Program-made: the position numbers and the translations under genes | Notes under the pieces: generated by a model | Told to the model about the DNA's origin: nothing | What the model saw: only the letters and a program-made list of their open reading frames with translations | Database searches by the model: none | Shown here: positions 1 through 25,960 of the stretch, in pieces | Layout: every line of letters starts with the position of its first letter | How positions within the stretch are numbered: position 1 is the first letter of the stretch | Assembly: GCF_027409185.1 (NCBI RefSeq) | Contig: NC_084462.1 | Coordinates: 2,232,001-2,296,000, forward strand | DNA length: 64,000 bases | Origin: Cynocephalus volans | Taxonomy: Eukaryota > Chordata > Mammalia > Dermoptera > Cynocephalidae | Direction of reading: 5' to 3'

Positions 1-181
1 CGTGTTATGGCTTTACTGTAACGCTGATACTCTATTCCAGTATCCACGATTATACCAAGTATTTCTTTTTCCTTCAGATAGTTTTAAGGTTTCCTGTCAT
101 ATTTACATTTTTAATCCACCTACAACGTATTTAAGTTCTAGGCCAGTTTTTGGTTTCTCTCCCAGAAAACAACTATCAAGT

Positions 182-408
182 GTTGCCTAGCAACCTCCAC
201 TTGGGTCGCAGGTCGGCTTCTTGGGGGTGGGGGTGGGGTGGGGAAACAGCGGCACACCCAAGTTGACTGCAACCTTAAAGCGTTGCCTGGAAACCTCGTT
301 TCGGACGATGTGATTGGACCGTCACACGTCCCTCCCCCATCCCCCCCGCACAACCAGAAACTTAATCTCTGTTAGAAAACAAGGGCAGCGTATTCGTTGC
401 ACAGCAAC
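182..408. promoter_or_regulatory. Three X-box-like (RFX) palindromes upstream of MED25
   Basis: Three 13-base imperfect palindromes lie at 182-194 (GTTGCCTAGCAAC), 282-294 (GTTGCCTGGAAAC) and 396-408 (GTTGCACAGCAAC). Each has the RFX-site form GTTNC, a short spacer, then RGNAAC. They are spaced 100 and 114 bases apart, 350 to 580 bases upstream of the MED25 ATG. RFX factors drive ciliary and other genes through such boxes. From memory, the ciliary gene FUZ lies beyond the left edge on the opposite strand in human. Binding is inferred from motif shape only. Confidence 0.5.
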
Positions 409-439
409 CAGGTCTCCCGACCCTCCCTTTGAGACGAGA

Positions 440-15880
<15,441 letters not shown>

Positions 15881-15893
15881 ACCCCCAATACCC

Positions 15894-15899
15894 AATAAA
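15894..15899 (+). terminator. MED25: MED25 poly(A) signal
   Basis: AATAAA lies 14 bases after the MED25 stop codon, so the 3' UTR is very short (about 35-40 bases). Cleavage is probably near 15915. Confidence 0.85.
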
Positions 15900-15917
15900 G
15901 TTCCTTTTAACACACAC

Positions 15918-17006
15918 CCCGGCTCCCGTCACTGACATCCCCTAGGACTGGGCAGGAGACCCCAGGGAGACATCTTTGTCCTTATTCTTGCTTCAGCAGA
16001 CATCCCTGAGGCCCCAGGGTGGGTGATGCTGGGGCCTCAGTGGTGAGTGAGAGGCAGTCTGTGTAGCCTGGTTCAGGGGGAGATGCAGAGGCAGGCAGGT
16101 AGTGCTCAGGACAGTGTGCTGTCCTGGGGTAGTAGAGGGCATCATGGAGCCCAGAAGAGGCATCTGACCCAGCCTGGGCTCAGGAGAATCTTGAAAGAGA
16201 AGCAGCTGTTAGCGAGGCCAGGAGGAAAGGAAGCGCATGGTGACAGGTACAGGCAACGGCAGAAATGATTGCTTAAAAGCAGGAGAAAAGCATGAGATGT
16301 TCAGAGAAGCAAGTTGATGGATGCTTCTGGAGCATGACCGTGAGGGACCCAGGAGGGAGGAGGTAGAGGTGGGTAGGCACCAGATCCAAACTGAGGAGCT
16401 TGAGCTTTGTCCTGGGGACACAGGAATCACAGGAGGCAGGCCCTGGCCAGCTCTGGGTGTCAGAAAGACCCCTCTGGGCTAGGAAGTATGAGGAGGTGAG
16501 ACAGGAGGCCAAGAGGGTCGAGGCAGGGTATTGACAGGCCACGTGAAGGAAGTAGGGGTAAGTGGGGGTGGGGTTGAAGTTGGCTTCTGGGGCCAGGCCT
16601 GGGTGATGGTAGATGGTGGGAGTTCATAGAAGTAGGAGCTGGTAGTGAGTGCAAATGGTCCAGGGATATCTAGGTGACAGGTGCTGTGTTGGGAGCTCAG
16701 GCCTGTCCTTAGGGAACAGTGTGTGTTTGGTGATTGAAGCCACAGAAGCCAACAAGATTGCATATGAAAAGAGGGCAGGCCCTCGGTCCTAGTCAGAGAC
16801 CCAACTTCTAGGCCTTTGGGTCGGGGTGAACAGTGGGGCCATCCCCGAAATGGAAGGCCTGGCAAGGAACAGGATGTGAGTGAGGTGAGGGACCTGAAGG
16901 ATATCCTAAGAGACATCCAGGGGACAGCTGGCTACAGATGGGTCTTGAGTGCAGACCAGTCTCTTCTGGAGGAGAAGAATTAGTTGTCTCTTGTCAGACT
17001 CTAGAC
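15918..17006. other. MED25-PTOV1 spacer, proximal part
   Basis: About 1.1 kb with no gene. The stretch 16300-16600 has wording of antisense L2 LINE (GGAGCATGACCGTGAGGGAC and similar) but is too decayed to assign firmly. No CpG island and no convincing exon were seen. Confidence 0.5.
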
Positions 17007-17097
17007 CAGTGTTGCTCAGAGTGTGGTCCACGCCTGGACCACCAGCATCCACATTGTTTTGGACACTGGTTAACACGCAGGTGCATGGGCCTCACCC

Positions 17098-17216
17098 CAG
17101 GAGAGAGGTTGCAATCTGGTGGCCTGTGGGCCACTCTCCAGATGTTTTGTTTGGCCTTCCCTGTGTTAGCATATGTGGCACTTTTTTCATACGAGTTAGT
17201 TGTAAAAATTGGGATA

Positions 17217-17259
<43 letters not shown>

Positions 17260-19375
17260 CTGCAGTTTTGGCTTCTCTTGACAAGTCAGAAGATCTGGCA
17301 CCCCTGGGCCCACCCTTCTGCCTGGCTGGAGCTGCCCCTTTCAATGGGGCGTGTGCTCTCTGGTTCGCCACAGTTCCCACCACTCCCTCTCTGCTCCCCC
17401 ACCATGAGGCACGGGGTCACTGCCTTTGTCACTGGGCTTGCACTATGGTTGTTCCTGTGGTAGCATTCAGAGGAAAGTGAAATCTTTCTTGTACCCATGT
17501 CTCTATCAAAAGTGGCAAAACGAAAGAGAGAACGAGAGGGCCGTGTGTTTCGAGAAAAATGGGAGCGAGCCTATTTCTTTGTGGAAGTGAAGAGCATGCC
17601 TACGTGTTTAATATGCAAAAAAATCGTGTCTGTGTTGAAAGAATACAACCTGAAACGTCATTATGAATCACAGCATAGTAAGAGTTTCGACCAGTATACA
17701 GAACAGACTCGAGATGCGATCCTCAACGAACTGAAAAAGGGACTCAAATGTCAATAGGGTTTGCTTTGGAGAGTGAATAGAGTGTCATGGCTGCGGTTGC
17801 AGTTCCAGAATAACATGAAAAGCATTACCTGGGCATTAAAACCTACAACAGATGGCAAATTTATAATGGAGCTGATAGAACATGTGTCCTGAACAGAAAC
17901 ACACGACTGTTTAGACCATTATTTAAGTCTAATGGGTATTTGTGTTGCACTGTGAGCTGAAAATGAATCAGGATTTACGAGTCCAGTTGTTTGAAAGAGT
18001 CGAATCAATTGTGGCCTTTTCTATCGCTGCTCATAACAGCTTTATTTATTTGTGGTGTTGAGAATTTCGATATGACTGAAGAAGTCTGTGACATGGTGCC
18101 AAGGCAGGCCCAATGCTGGGAAATGACTTATTTTTTGTGTATTTGGAGAAATAAAGTTTCACGTATTCTGGTCAGAATTCTTAAGCACAACTACAAACAT
18201 TTGTAATCACAGGAGGACTTGGCAGGACACCTCCATCCGAGGTGGCAGCATTTGGCAAGGACATAGAAGTCAGGTTATTGCATCAATTACCAGGAATTGT
18301 TCTTCAAAATTAAATGGAACATACCATGGACACCCTCATACTTTTGCTCCTGTGGCTTAACCACGGGAAGTTGATGGTGACTTGACCTGATACATTTCAC
18401 AGATGCTCCGCCACCTGGTTATGGAATAAATCCAAACTGTTGGAAGTTAATCAAGTTGGTTCATTTCAAATCAGGCAAAAGCCACATCTCAGTTTCCCTG
18501 ATAAGGTCGGTCAAAGACTTCTGTTTGAGGCTACGACCCTTCTGAACACTGAATATTTCTCCGCAAGGATGTTCATTCATTGAATGTGTGATCATATCTG
18601 GCCAGTCCTGGCAAAAATGGAGAAGCCATTGGCAAGGAATAATCTTGACTCCCTCTGCTTTGCTGCATTTGGTTTCCAGGAATGAAAGAGATGGCCTGGA
18701 CTGTATTCACTCAGACTTTGGGTTGAAGACCAAATTCCTGCCAAAGGTTCTCTGCATCCAGACTTTATGAAAATGAACTAACACTGTTCAGTTTGCCTTT
18801 TTGGTTTAATGTCGATCATGTGGATGCAGACCACAAAGAGTAGTTATTGAGCTACAGTGCAGTAGGGCGCTGGCTCCTAAATACAATGCTATTGGAAGAT
18901 CACTAGATTCTACAACTATCTGCAGTAGTTGTCCTGAGTATCCGTGTTTAGAAGTACCGACACCTGTGGACCGCTGTTTTCCGTTATGAACCTGACTCAA
19001 ATACTGCTCCAGTTTAAGGATTCAAGATTGAATTCTAAACTGCCCATCCCACCATGCCATCCAGGGCCTGCCAGTGACATCTTGGTGTGGCAGGGGAGAT
19101 GTCAGATCAGCGTCAACTCAAAGGAGCAAAAGAATTATGAAAGAAAAATTTAATAATTAAATATTCTATTTTTCAATTTGTATTTTTTCAATTTTGAATT
19201 TAAAATATAAAGTCCAGTATCATACGTGTTTGTATTATGTTCCATGCATTCACCATAGTTCAGTAAAGATACAATTTGATTATATTTCTGGCCGTTGACT
19301 TTTCTTATACCTGGCTAGTTCACTCATTTATGTGACCCGCCTGGCCCCTGTGGGCATTTGAGTTTCCGATCCCTG
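17098..19375 (+). mobile_element. Charlie8-like hAT DNA transposon
   Basis: The right end on the minus strand reads CAGGGATCGGAAACTCAAAT. The left end reads CAGGAGAGAGGTTGCAATCT. Inside, 17497-17757 encodes an 86-residue N-terminal transposase piece (MSLSKVAKRKREREGRVFRE) with a BED-type zinc finger, CLIC then HYESQH. A stop codon then ends the frame, and the rest of the transposase lies as non-coding remnants to about 19200. The protein resembles the Charlie8-derived end of GTF2IRD2. Two gaps against the expected length and a CA microsatellite near 17221 suggest an old, inactive copy. Confidence 0.7.
17221..17254 (+). repeat. CA microsatellite
   Basis: About 17 uninterrupted CA dinucleotides inside the left part of the Charlie8-like element. 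Confidence 0.97.
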
Positions 19376-19455
19376 CCCTAGAACTGTGGAATCAAATGTG
19401 GACGAGGGAGGGCTGGGAATCTGCATTTTGAACAGGGTGATTCTCATACCTATGA

Positions 19456-20190
19456 AAGATGGAGTAGGAGACACTGGTGGTAGCTGAAGTGAAACTGGGT
19501 GAGATTTCTCAGGCAGGCTGTGTAGCAGGGGTTTTTGAAAACTCAGATGGTTCCAGGGACCAGGCAGGTGATGAAAATGTGTGAAGCGGACGGGTGTAAG
19601 ACAATAGGGAATGATGGGGACTGTGGCGAACTTGGAGAGTGCTTGCCTCACCTAATGGCATTCAAATTAAAAACAAAAACACTGTGAGGACCAAACAAAA
19701 TCTGCTTGTGGGTCTAATGAGGCCGCCGGGGCGCCATTTTGTGACCTCTGGAAGAAGAAGACTTGAGAACAAGGACAGAGCCCTGAGAAACCCACGTGTA
19801 AGGGTTGGGCAGGGAGCTGGAAAACAGGAGGAGAACCAGGCAAGTGTGGTGGTCTGGAAGCTGAGTGTGTTTTTGAGGAGGGAGTGATCAACTGTGTGAA
19901 AAGCCACAGAAAGGGGAAGAGAAGATGTGCTGGAAGCAGCCTTTGCTGCTTCCACCTGGGTGGAAATCACCCCTACAGAGAAACATGGGTTTGGATCTGA
20001 AACAAATTGGTCAAAAAGAAATGTTTTCAGTTGCTGGTGTGGCCTTTGCCTGCCATTGAGGCCCTGCTGACCTTAACACCCGATTAGATGAACCAGAGGG
20101 ACTGTCATGGCCTAATCATGTGTGCATATTCACAAGGGTGAGGCCAAAGAAACCCCATGGTTATTGGAGTGCCCAAAGAGTGAGGAAAGG
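19456..20190. other. Spacer without recognised features
   Basis: About 0.7 kb of moderately GC-rich DNA between the Charlie8/MER5A composite and the next SINE. I recognise neither exons nor a clear repeat family. Confidence 0.4.
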
Positions 20191-20290
20191 GCTGGCTGGT
20201 TGGCTCAGTTGGTTAGAGCGTAGTGTTAATAATGTCAAGGTCAAGGGCTCTGATCACCATACCAGCCAGCTGCCAAAAAAAAAAAAAAAC
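20190..20290 (+). repeat. tRNA-Ile-derived monomeric SINE
   Basis: The body starts GGCTGGCTGGTTGGCTCAGT and ends CAGCCAGCTGCC plus an A tract. Confidence 0.9.
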
Positions 20291-20535
20291 GAGGATAGAC
20301 AGGGACACACAAAACTCAACTCACCTCCCCATTTCACAGTCCAGGTGACAATAAGGCCGGAGTTTTCTTGTAACTCTTAGAACCAGCCAACATCAACGGA
20401 GCAAATCTTTTTGGAAAGTTTTTTTCTAAATGCAAGGTGCATTAAAGCTGCGTAAGTGTAGAAGTAATAGTGAAAACCCTAAGGTTTTCTAGCAGGGTTT
20501 TGTTTGTTTGTTTGTTTGTTTCCCCATATAAAGAT

Positions 20536-20686
20536 AACTGGTTGGGCTGAGCCCGTGGCGCACTTGGTAGCGTGCTGCGCTAGCAGCGCGGCGACGCTCC
20601 CGCCGCGGGTTCGGATCCTATATAAGAATGACCGGTGCACTCCCTGGCTGAGTGCCGGTCACGAGAAAAAAAAAAAAAAAAAAAAA
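20536..20686 (+). repeat. Distinct CpG-rich tRNA-derived SINE subfamily
   Basis: It reads GGCTGAGCCCGTGGCGCACT, then GGCGACGCTCCCGCCGCGGG and GGTTCGGATCCTATATAAGA, and ends GAGTGCCGGTCACGAG plus an A tract. The middle and 3' part differ from the common dimer. Many CpGs survive, suggesting youth. It sits inside the next element, flanked by direct copies of AAGATAACTGG. Confidence 0.85.
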
Positions 20687-20838
20687 GATAACTGGTAAGG
20701 GGATCTTAACCCTTGACTTGGTGTTGTCAGCACCACGCTCTCCCAAGTGAGCCAACCGGCCATCCCTATATGGGATCCGAACCCATGGCCTTGGTGTTAT
20801 CAGCACCGCACTCTCCCGAGTGAGCCATGGGCCAGCCC
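20687..20838 (-). repeat. tRNA-Ile-derived dimeric SINE
   Basis: On the minus strand it starts GGGCTGGCCCATGGCTCACT and ends in TTACCAGTTATCTT. Its tail is interrupted by the CpG-rich SINE to its left. Confidence 0.9.
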
Positions 20839-20861
20839 TCCAGCAGGGTTTATACCTCAGC

Positions 20862-20960
20862 TTCTGCACCAGTTGCCTCTGTGATCTTGGGCAGGTCCCT
20901 GCACCTGTCTGAGCCTCAGTTTCCCATACTTCAAATAGTGACTACCCCATAGGAGTGGGA
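20862..20960 (+). repeat. MIR-like SINE fragment
   Basis: It contains CTCTGTGATCTTGGGCAGGT and GAGCCTCAGTTTCCCATACT, a recognisable MIR core. Confidence 0.7.
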
Positions 20961-21479
20961 TAAAGAAAACTACATCCTAGCTCCCACAGTCCTTGATACA
21001 GAAGAGCTGCTGTTGGCCACTGTCATCACTGGCAAAAACGCACTTAGAAGGCAAAACATAGTGGGCAAAATTGCTTCAGAAAAATGCATTCCAATTTGTA
21101 AAAATCACCAGTGTCCATAAAGGTTATAATTGAGTGAGTGACTGGTTGAGAACATTTCATTTTTGACCAATTTGCTTTTGGATCATGCATCTGGCTGGAA
21201 GCAAGACTGGGAATTCATGAAAACTCCAGGGAAATAGATCTGGTGGAAGTGGCAGGACATAACTGAAAAAATAGTTTTTTGAGACAAAAATGCTAAAACA
21301 CCAACAGGTTAAACCTGCCTTAGGTGAGAGAAAATGCCCACCTGCCACCTCTGGAAAAAAATAATGAGAAAAATGACACCTAAAAAGGGATGTTAAGAGA
21401 GTATTCATTTCGAGGTATACCAAACTCACTAATATGTATTTTTCCACCATCTTGGACTTTAAAAAAATTACCTTTTAAC

Positions 21480-21790
21480 ATGGATTGAATTACACACATT
21501 CTTAGTTGCATAAAGATGAAAGAGCTCCGGAGTGGGAGGAATAAAAAGTGAAAGAGCCCCTTTGCACTTCACTCCCCCTCACCCGCACCCCCTGCCCCCA
21601 ACACCAAGCAAACCACTGTTCCTCTTCAGAGGCGGCTATTATCAGTTTGATGTTTGAATTTACATGCATACGGTTGTAGACACATTTATAGTTTAGTTTT
21701 TTTACATAAGTAGGGTCAGTATATGTTTTTCTTTAGCTTGCTTTTTTTTTTTTTTTTCCCATTTAAGTAATGGACACCTGTCCACATCAA
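21480..21790 (+). repeat. Probable LINE 3' fragment
   Basis: T-rich sequence with TACATGCATACGGTTGTAGA and TTTTTTACATAAGTAGGGTC resembles LINE 3' ends. The family is not certain. Confidence 0.35.
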
Positions 21791-21867
21791 TCGCTATGTG
21801 TGGCTCTATGTCCTTTCTCCGAATGGTTGCCGCAAGTCCGCTAAATGGATGCATTCTAATTCCACAA

Positions 21868-22450
21868 ACCATCCTATCTGTTATCTGTTGCTGTGTAACA
21901 AACCCCATTCACCACCACTCAGTGGCTTAAAACAAACATTTCTTGTCTCAATTGCAGTGGGTCAGGAATCCAAGCTTGGCTTAGCTGGGTGCCTCTGGCT
22001 CAGCTGGGTGCCTCTGGCTCAAGGTCTCTTGTGGTTGTAGTTGGTGTGTCGCTGGGGGCTCCCATCTGAAGGCTCAGTGAAGGAGGCCTGCTTCCAAGCT
22101 CACACACTTACATGTTGAAGGAACTCAGTTCCTCACAGGTGATTGGGCCAAGAGCTTCAGTTCTTTGCTTGCTGTTGGCTGGAGGTTGTCCTGCGTGTTT
22201 TTTTTTGCCATTGTCTGCCTTTTCATAGGGCTGCTCACAGTGTGGCCACCAACTTCTCTAGAAAGGAGAGAGGGCACCTAAGATGGAAGCTGAGGTCTTT
22301 TAGTACACTAATCTTGGAAGTGATATTCCATCACTTTTGCTGTGTTGTGTTCATTGTAAGTTACTAGGCCCAGCCCACGCACAAACTGAGAGGATAATAC
22401 AGAAGCATAAGACCAGAAGGTTGGGGTCATCATGCTGCCTGCCGCACCAT
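21868..22450 (-). repeat. MLT1-type solo LTR relic (ERVL-MaLR)
   Basis: A reverse-oriented LTR fossil with ATCTGTTGCTGTGTAACAAA, GTGGCTTAAAACAAACATTT and TGGGTCAGGAATCCAAGCTT. A short phrase (CTGGCTCAGCTGGGTGCCT) is duplicated inside it. No internal region is attached. It is old. Confidence 0.75.
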
Positions 22451-22609
22451 ATTTGGGCAGGTGGGTAGTCATGCAGTGTTTCACTGTTACAGGAACTGCT
22501 GTAGAGGATGAGCATATATGTGTATTTTTTTGCTCGCTTGTGCAGGCGTTCCTGTGGGATACATTCATAGCAGCAACATTTCAAAATTGTGTATGCCAGT
22601 TTTATTTAT

Positions 22610-23100
22610 ATGACTTTTAAATATTGAATTTACTTTTTGCATATATAAAAACTTCATATGGTTCACATTTTCAGAGGTTCTAGAAACTGACCTGATGTAC
22701 AGTCAGTCTCTCCCAGCTCCCTCTGGAGATCGATGACCAATTTCTTATGTGTCCTTTCAGAAATATGTACAAGCACGTAGAAACAAATAGAGAAATATAC
22801 TTATTTTCTGGTTTTTCTACCCAGTGGCAGCCCACTTTGTTTCTGTAGTTTACTTTTTTTTTTTTTTTAATCTAATATATCTTGAAGTTTACACCAGGAC
22901 AAAAAGCCTTTTTTAATTTTAAAGGCTGCATAGGAGTCTCTTGTGTGAATACTGCCATTTCTTTAATCAGTCCCCTGTTGTTGGCCTTTTAAGGATGTTT
23001 CTGATCTTTTGGGGTACCCATTTTAAACCGACAGAATTGCCAGATTGCCCCCTCCAAAAAGCATCTTGCCTACCAACAATTGTATCAATTTGTCTCTCAT
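22610..23100. repeat. Probable LINE-derived sequence
   Basis: AT-rich sequence with LINE-like phrases (CATATATAAAAACTTCATAT, AGAAATATGTACAAGCACGT). Family and orientation are not certain, and no open frame of note is present. Confidence 0.35.
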
Positions 23101-23466
23101 CAACTGGTGCAGATCACACTGGCAGCCAAAGGGGCTGGGCTGGAAGTATACATCTCAGTGCTCCAGGCCTCTGAAAGCGAGGCAAAAGGACCCTTGATTT
23201 GTGGGTGGGGGAGGGGGGGTCTGGGTCTTTACCATCTGGAAATGCTAGGAACAGCACTGAAGGGCAGGCAGTAGCTGAGAGGCAGATGAGAGAGGTGCTG
23301 CAGTGAAAAGGGTAGGAAGGTCCTAGCCTGGAGCTGATGGCTATGGGCAGGCCTCCTGCAGGAGGGACAGAAATGTGAGGATGCCCACTCCTAATGCCCC
23401 TTGTTTTTTCTAAAGTGGCCCTCCCCTCCATCAAACCACATCCCTCTTTGATTTACTGTTGAAAAT

Positions 23467-23655
23467 TTCCCATCTTGGGCCAGCCCGTGGCTCACTCGGG
23501 AGAGTGAGGTGCTGATAACACCAAGGCCGTGGGTTCAGATCCCTATATAGGGATGGCCGATTCACTCACTTGGGAGAGCAGGGTGCTGACAACACCAAAT
23601 CAAGGGTTAAGATCCCCTTACCGGTCATCTTTTTTAAAAAAATAAAGATAAAAAA
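23467..23655 (+). repeat. tRNA-Ile-derived dimeric SINE
   Basis: It starts GGGCCAGCCCGTGGCTCACT. The right unit starts GGATGGCCGATTCACTCACT. It ends CCTTACCGGTCATC with an A-rich tail. Confidence 0.92.
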
Positions 23656-23677
23656 AGTTCATAGAAGGATTCATATT

Positions 23678-23756
23678 ATTATTTTTTTTGGTGGCTGGTT
23701 GGTACAGGGATCTGAACCTTTGACCCTGGTGTTATAAAACCTGGCTCTAACCCATG
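23678..23756 (-). repeat. tRNA-Ile-derived SINE, 5'-truncated
   Basis: The minus strand carries the monomer 3' half only, from TGGGTTAGAGCCAGGTTTTA to CCAACCAGCCACC plus an A tract. Confidence 0.85.
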
Positions 23757-23796
23757 TATTTATTATTTTTTAATTCTATTATCCGTGAGATTTTTG

Positions 23797-23895
23797 GTTT
23801 TGTTTTTTTGGTGGCTGGCTGATATGCGGATCCAAACCCATGACCTTGGTGTTATCAGGCTGTGCTCTAACCAACTGAGCTAACCGGCCAGCCCT
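23797..23895 (-). repeat. tRNA-Ile-derived monomeric SINE
   Basis: On the minus strand it starts GGGCTGGCCGGTTAGCTCAG and ends CAGCCAGCCACC plus an A tract. It is near full length. Confidence 0.92.
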
Positions 23896-24043
23896 CCATG
23901 AATGTTTTGAAGTACCCCTTATCTATATCAGGATAGGCTGGGTTATGGAACAATAACAACCCCCAAATTGCAGTAGCTTGAAATAGCAAAGGTGGATTTT
24001 CTCACTTGTGCTGCATTGTCAGCTTGGAGCACATGCTGATAGA

Positions 24044-24046
<3 letters not shown>

Positions 24047-24077
<31 letters not shown>

Positions 24078-24226
24078 TGACCGGTAAGGGGATCGTAACC
24101 CTTGGCTTGGTGTTGTCAGCACCACGCTCAACCAGTGAGTGAACCGGCCATCCCTATATAGGATCCGAACCCGTGGCCTTGGTGTTATCAGCACCGCACT
24201 CTGCTGAGTGAGCCACCGGCCGGCCC
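24047..24226 (-). repeat. tRNA-Ile-derived dimeric SINE with target duplication
   Basis: A full minus-strand dimer with a 20-plus T run at its left edge. Direct repeats TGATAGATCTT flank it at 24037 and 24227. It lies inside the ERVL-type LTR relic. Confidence 0.94.
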
Positions 24227-24372
24227 TGATAGATCTTGAATGTTGCCAAGCGACACAGTAAATGTTGCTTGACATAGAGAGTACTTGTCTCCCACTGGCA
24301 ATTACATGCTCCAGGCTGAATACACATATGTCACTTTTGTTCATATCTCATTGACCAGAATTAATCATCGGA

Positions 24373-24467
24373 GGGCCAGCCCGTGGCTCACTTGGGAGAG
24401 TGTGGTGCTGATAACACCAAGTCAAGGGTTAAGATCCCTTTACCGTTAAAAAAAAAAAAAAAAAAAA
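24373..24467 (+). repeat. tRNA-Ile-derived SINE, recombinant monomer
   Basis: A left-unit head (GGGCCAGCCCGTGGCTCACT) joined at AACACCAAG to a right-unit tail (TCAAGGGTTAAGATCCC), with an A tract directly abutting the next dimer. Confidence 0.9.
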
Positions 24468-24642
24468 GGGCCGGCCCGTGGCTCACTCGGGAGAGTGCGG
24501 TGCTGATAACACCAAGGCCGTGGGTTCGGATCCCATATAGGGATGGCCGGTTAGCTCATTGGGTGAGTGTGGTGCTGACAACACCAAATCAAGGGTTAAG
24601 ATCCCCTTACCGGTCATCTTTTTAAAAAAAAAAAAAAAAAAA
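24468..24642 (+). repeat. tRNA-Ile-derived dimeric SINE
   Basis: A complete dimer from GGGCCGGCCCGTGGCTCACT to CCTTACCGGTCATC plus an A tract. It is inserted in the tail of the preceding monomer. A 28-base flanking phrase (CATATCTCATTGRCCAGAAT onward) occurs on both sides of the SINE pair. Confidence 0.92.
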
Positions 24643-24860
24643 GAATTATATGGCTTCATATCTCATTGGCCAGAATTAATCACGTCCCCACCGAACTGTG
24701 ATGGGGTCAATTGCTGGACAAGTGGGGAGCTAGAAATACTCATATATGGCACATAGCACTAGTGACCACCTTAACATTTTAAACATTTTATTTTAACCAA
24801 AAACATTTAAATAGACATCTGTATTTTTTCTATATTTAGAACCAAGACCTTTTCTTTCAT

Positions 24861-24962
24861 CTTGATTTTTTTTTTTTTTGGTGGCTGGCTGACATGGGGA
24901 TCAGAACCGATGACCTTGGTGTTACAAGACTCTGCTCTAACCGACTGAGCTAACCGGCCAGC
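24861..24962 (-). repeat. tRNA-Ile-derived monomeric SINE with target duplication
   Basis: A full minus-strand monomer flanked by perfect 18-base direct repeats, CCAAGACCTTTTCTTTCA, at 24843-24860 and 24963-24980. The perfect duplication implies a fairly recent insertion. Confidence 0.95.
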
Positions 24963-25335
24963 CCCAAGACCTTTTCTTTCAATGTCAGTCTCCCAGTTTG
25001 CATAAAATATCATATTCTTGTATTAACTGCACCCATAAACCACAATAAGTCATCTCATTTTTTTTAAAGTGCTTGTCCCCCCAGTGGCTTGAGAACCTAA
25101 AAATGTTTATGAAGCAAACCAAGGGCTGAGTCTTCCTAGGTTTTTATAAGCTTTTCCATTCAGTCATTTACAGTTGCTTTGTGTGAACCTAATTTGGCAG
25201 CATTGTTTCTTTATTAGCAACTCACCTTTATTCTTTTCAATGCAAGCAACTGATTGCATATAAACAACTCTCTTGCATTAGTATTTCTTTAGTTTTGTAG
25301 CAGATTAAGTCAATAATTTAGGAACAACTGGCATA

Positions 25336-25377
25336 GGATCCCCATACTGGCCAGCCACCAAAAAACCAAAAAACCAA
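25336..25377 (+). repeat. 5'-truncated tRNA-Ile-derived SINE
   Basis: Only the last 25 bases of the monomer (GATCCCCATACTGGCCAGCC) and an A-rich tail are present. AACAACTGGCATA repeats flank it on both sides. This is a clear case of incomplete reverse transcription. Confidence 0.8.
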
Positions 25378-25739
25378 AAACAACTGGCATAAACAGGTTC
25401 GGGAACAAACAGCTACCTCTCGGCAAGTACTCAGCCTGACAGATGGGAACAGAACTGCTTAGTCATAACAGTAGCCTGCTAGTCTGGACAGTGGGTTTTA
25501 CAGATGAAATGGAGAGTGTCTTTCAAATTGGCAAACTGGGTCCATGAGATGGTTTTAGAAAAATATAGTATTACTAAAGAATTTTAGCCTACATTTTCAT
25601 TTCATATTCTGACATGAGTTTCCATTTTTCTCAGCCTGAAGGGTATGTATCCTGGTATATGTCTTTCCACACTTGTACAACCCTGAGCCTTCATACCCAT
25701 ACATGTGTCCTGATACGGTCTGAAGGATGGGAAGGCATT

Positions 25740-25960
25740 AACTAGGGAGAGAGCAGAAAGGATGGACAAGAGGTAGTCTGGAGAGGGCAGCAGGGCCAAG
25801 GCAAGGAGTTTTGATTTAATTCTAAGGGTACTGGGAAGCCATTGGAAAGTTTTGATTAATGGAGTGAGTCAAGGTGGCAAGAGTTAAGAGGTATCATCCA
25901 GGCAAGAGAACTTGATGATGGCTTAGACCAATGAGAATGGGAGAAGCAAGGATTTGGGGA
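25740..25960 (-). repeat. L2 LINE fragment
   Basis: The minus strand carries the L2 order, seen here as its complement: GAGTTTTGATTTAATTCTAA, GGGAAGCCATTGGAAAGTTT and GATGATGGCTTAGACCAATG. No frame survives. Confidence 0.6.

Larger units (their letters stand above)
17007..19455 (+). mobile_element. MER5A-like hAT miniature element split by another transposon
   Basis: The left part (17007 to about 17097) begins CAGTGTTGCTCAGAGTGTGG and includes GCATGGGCCTCACCCCAG. The right part (about 19376-19455) continues with GGGAATCTGCATTTTGAACA and GGTGATTCTCATACC. Read together they have the order of a MER5A element. The 2.3 kb between them is a different hAT transposon that inserted later. Confidence 0.65.
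23930..24775. repeat. ERVL-type LTR relic carrying three SINE insertions
   Basis: Pieces 23930-24046, 24227-24372 and 24642-24775 read as one old LTR fossil, with GGTGGATTTTCTCACTTGTG, CACTGGCAATTACATGCTCC and GGCCAGAATTAATCACGTCC. SINEs have inserted at two places. The exact LTR family is uncertain, and no internal region is attached. Confidence 0.5.

Noticed and set aside
17497-17757. BED zinc-finger open frame as a host gene
   Set aside because: It is the N-terminal piece of a transposase inside a recognisable hAT element and stops after 86 residues, with only remnants beyond. Domestication is not supported.
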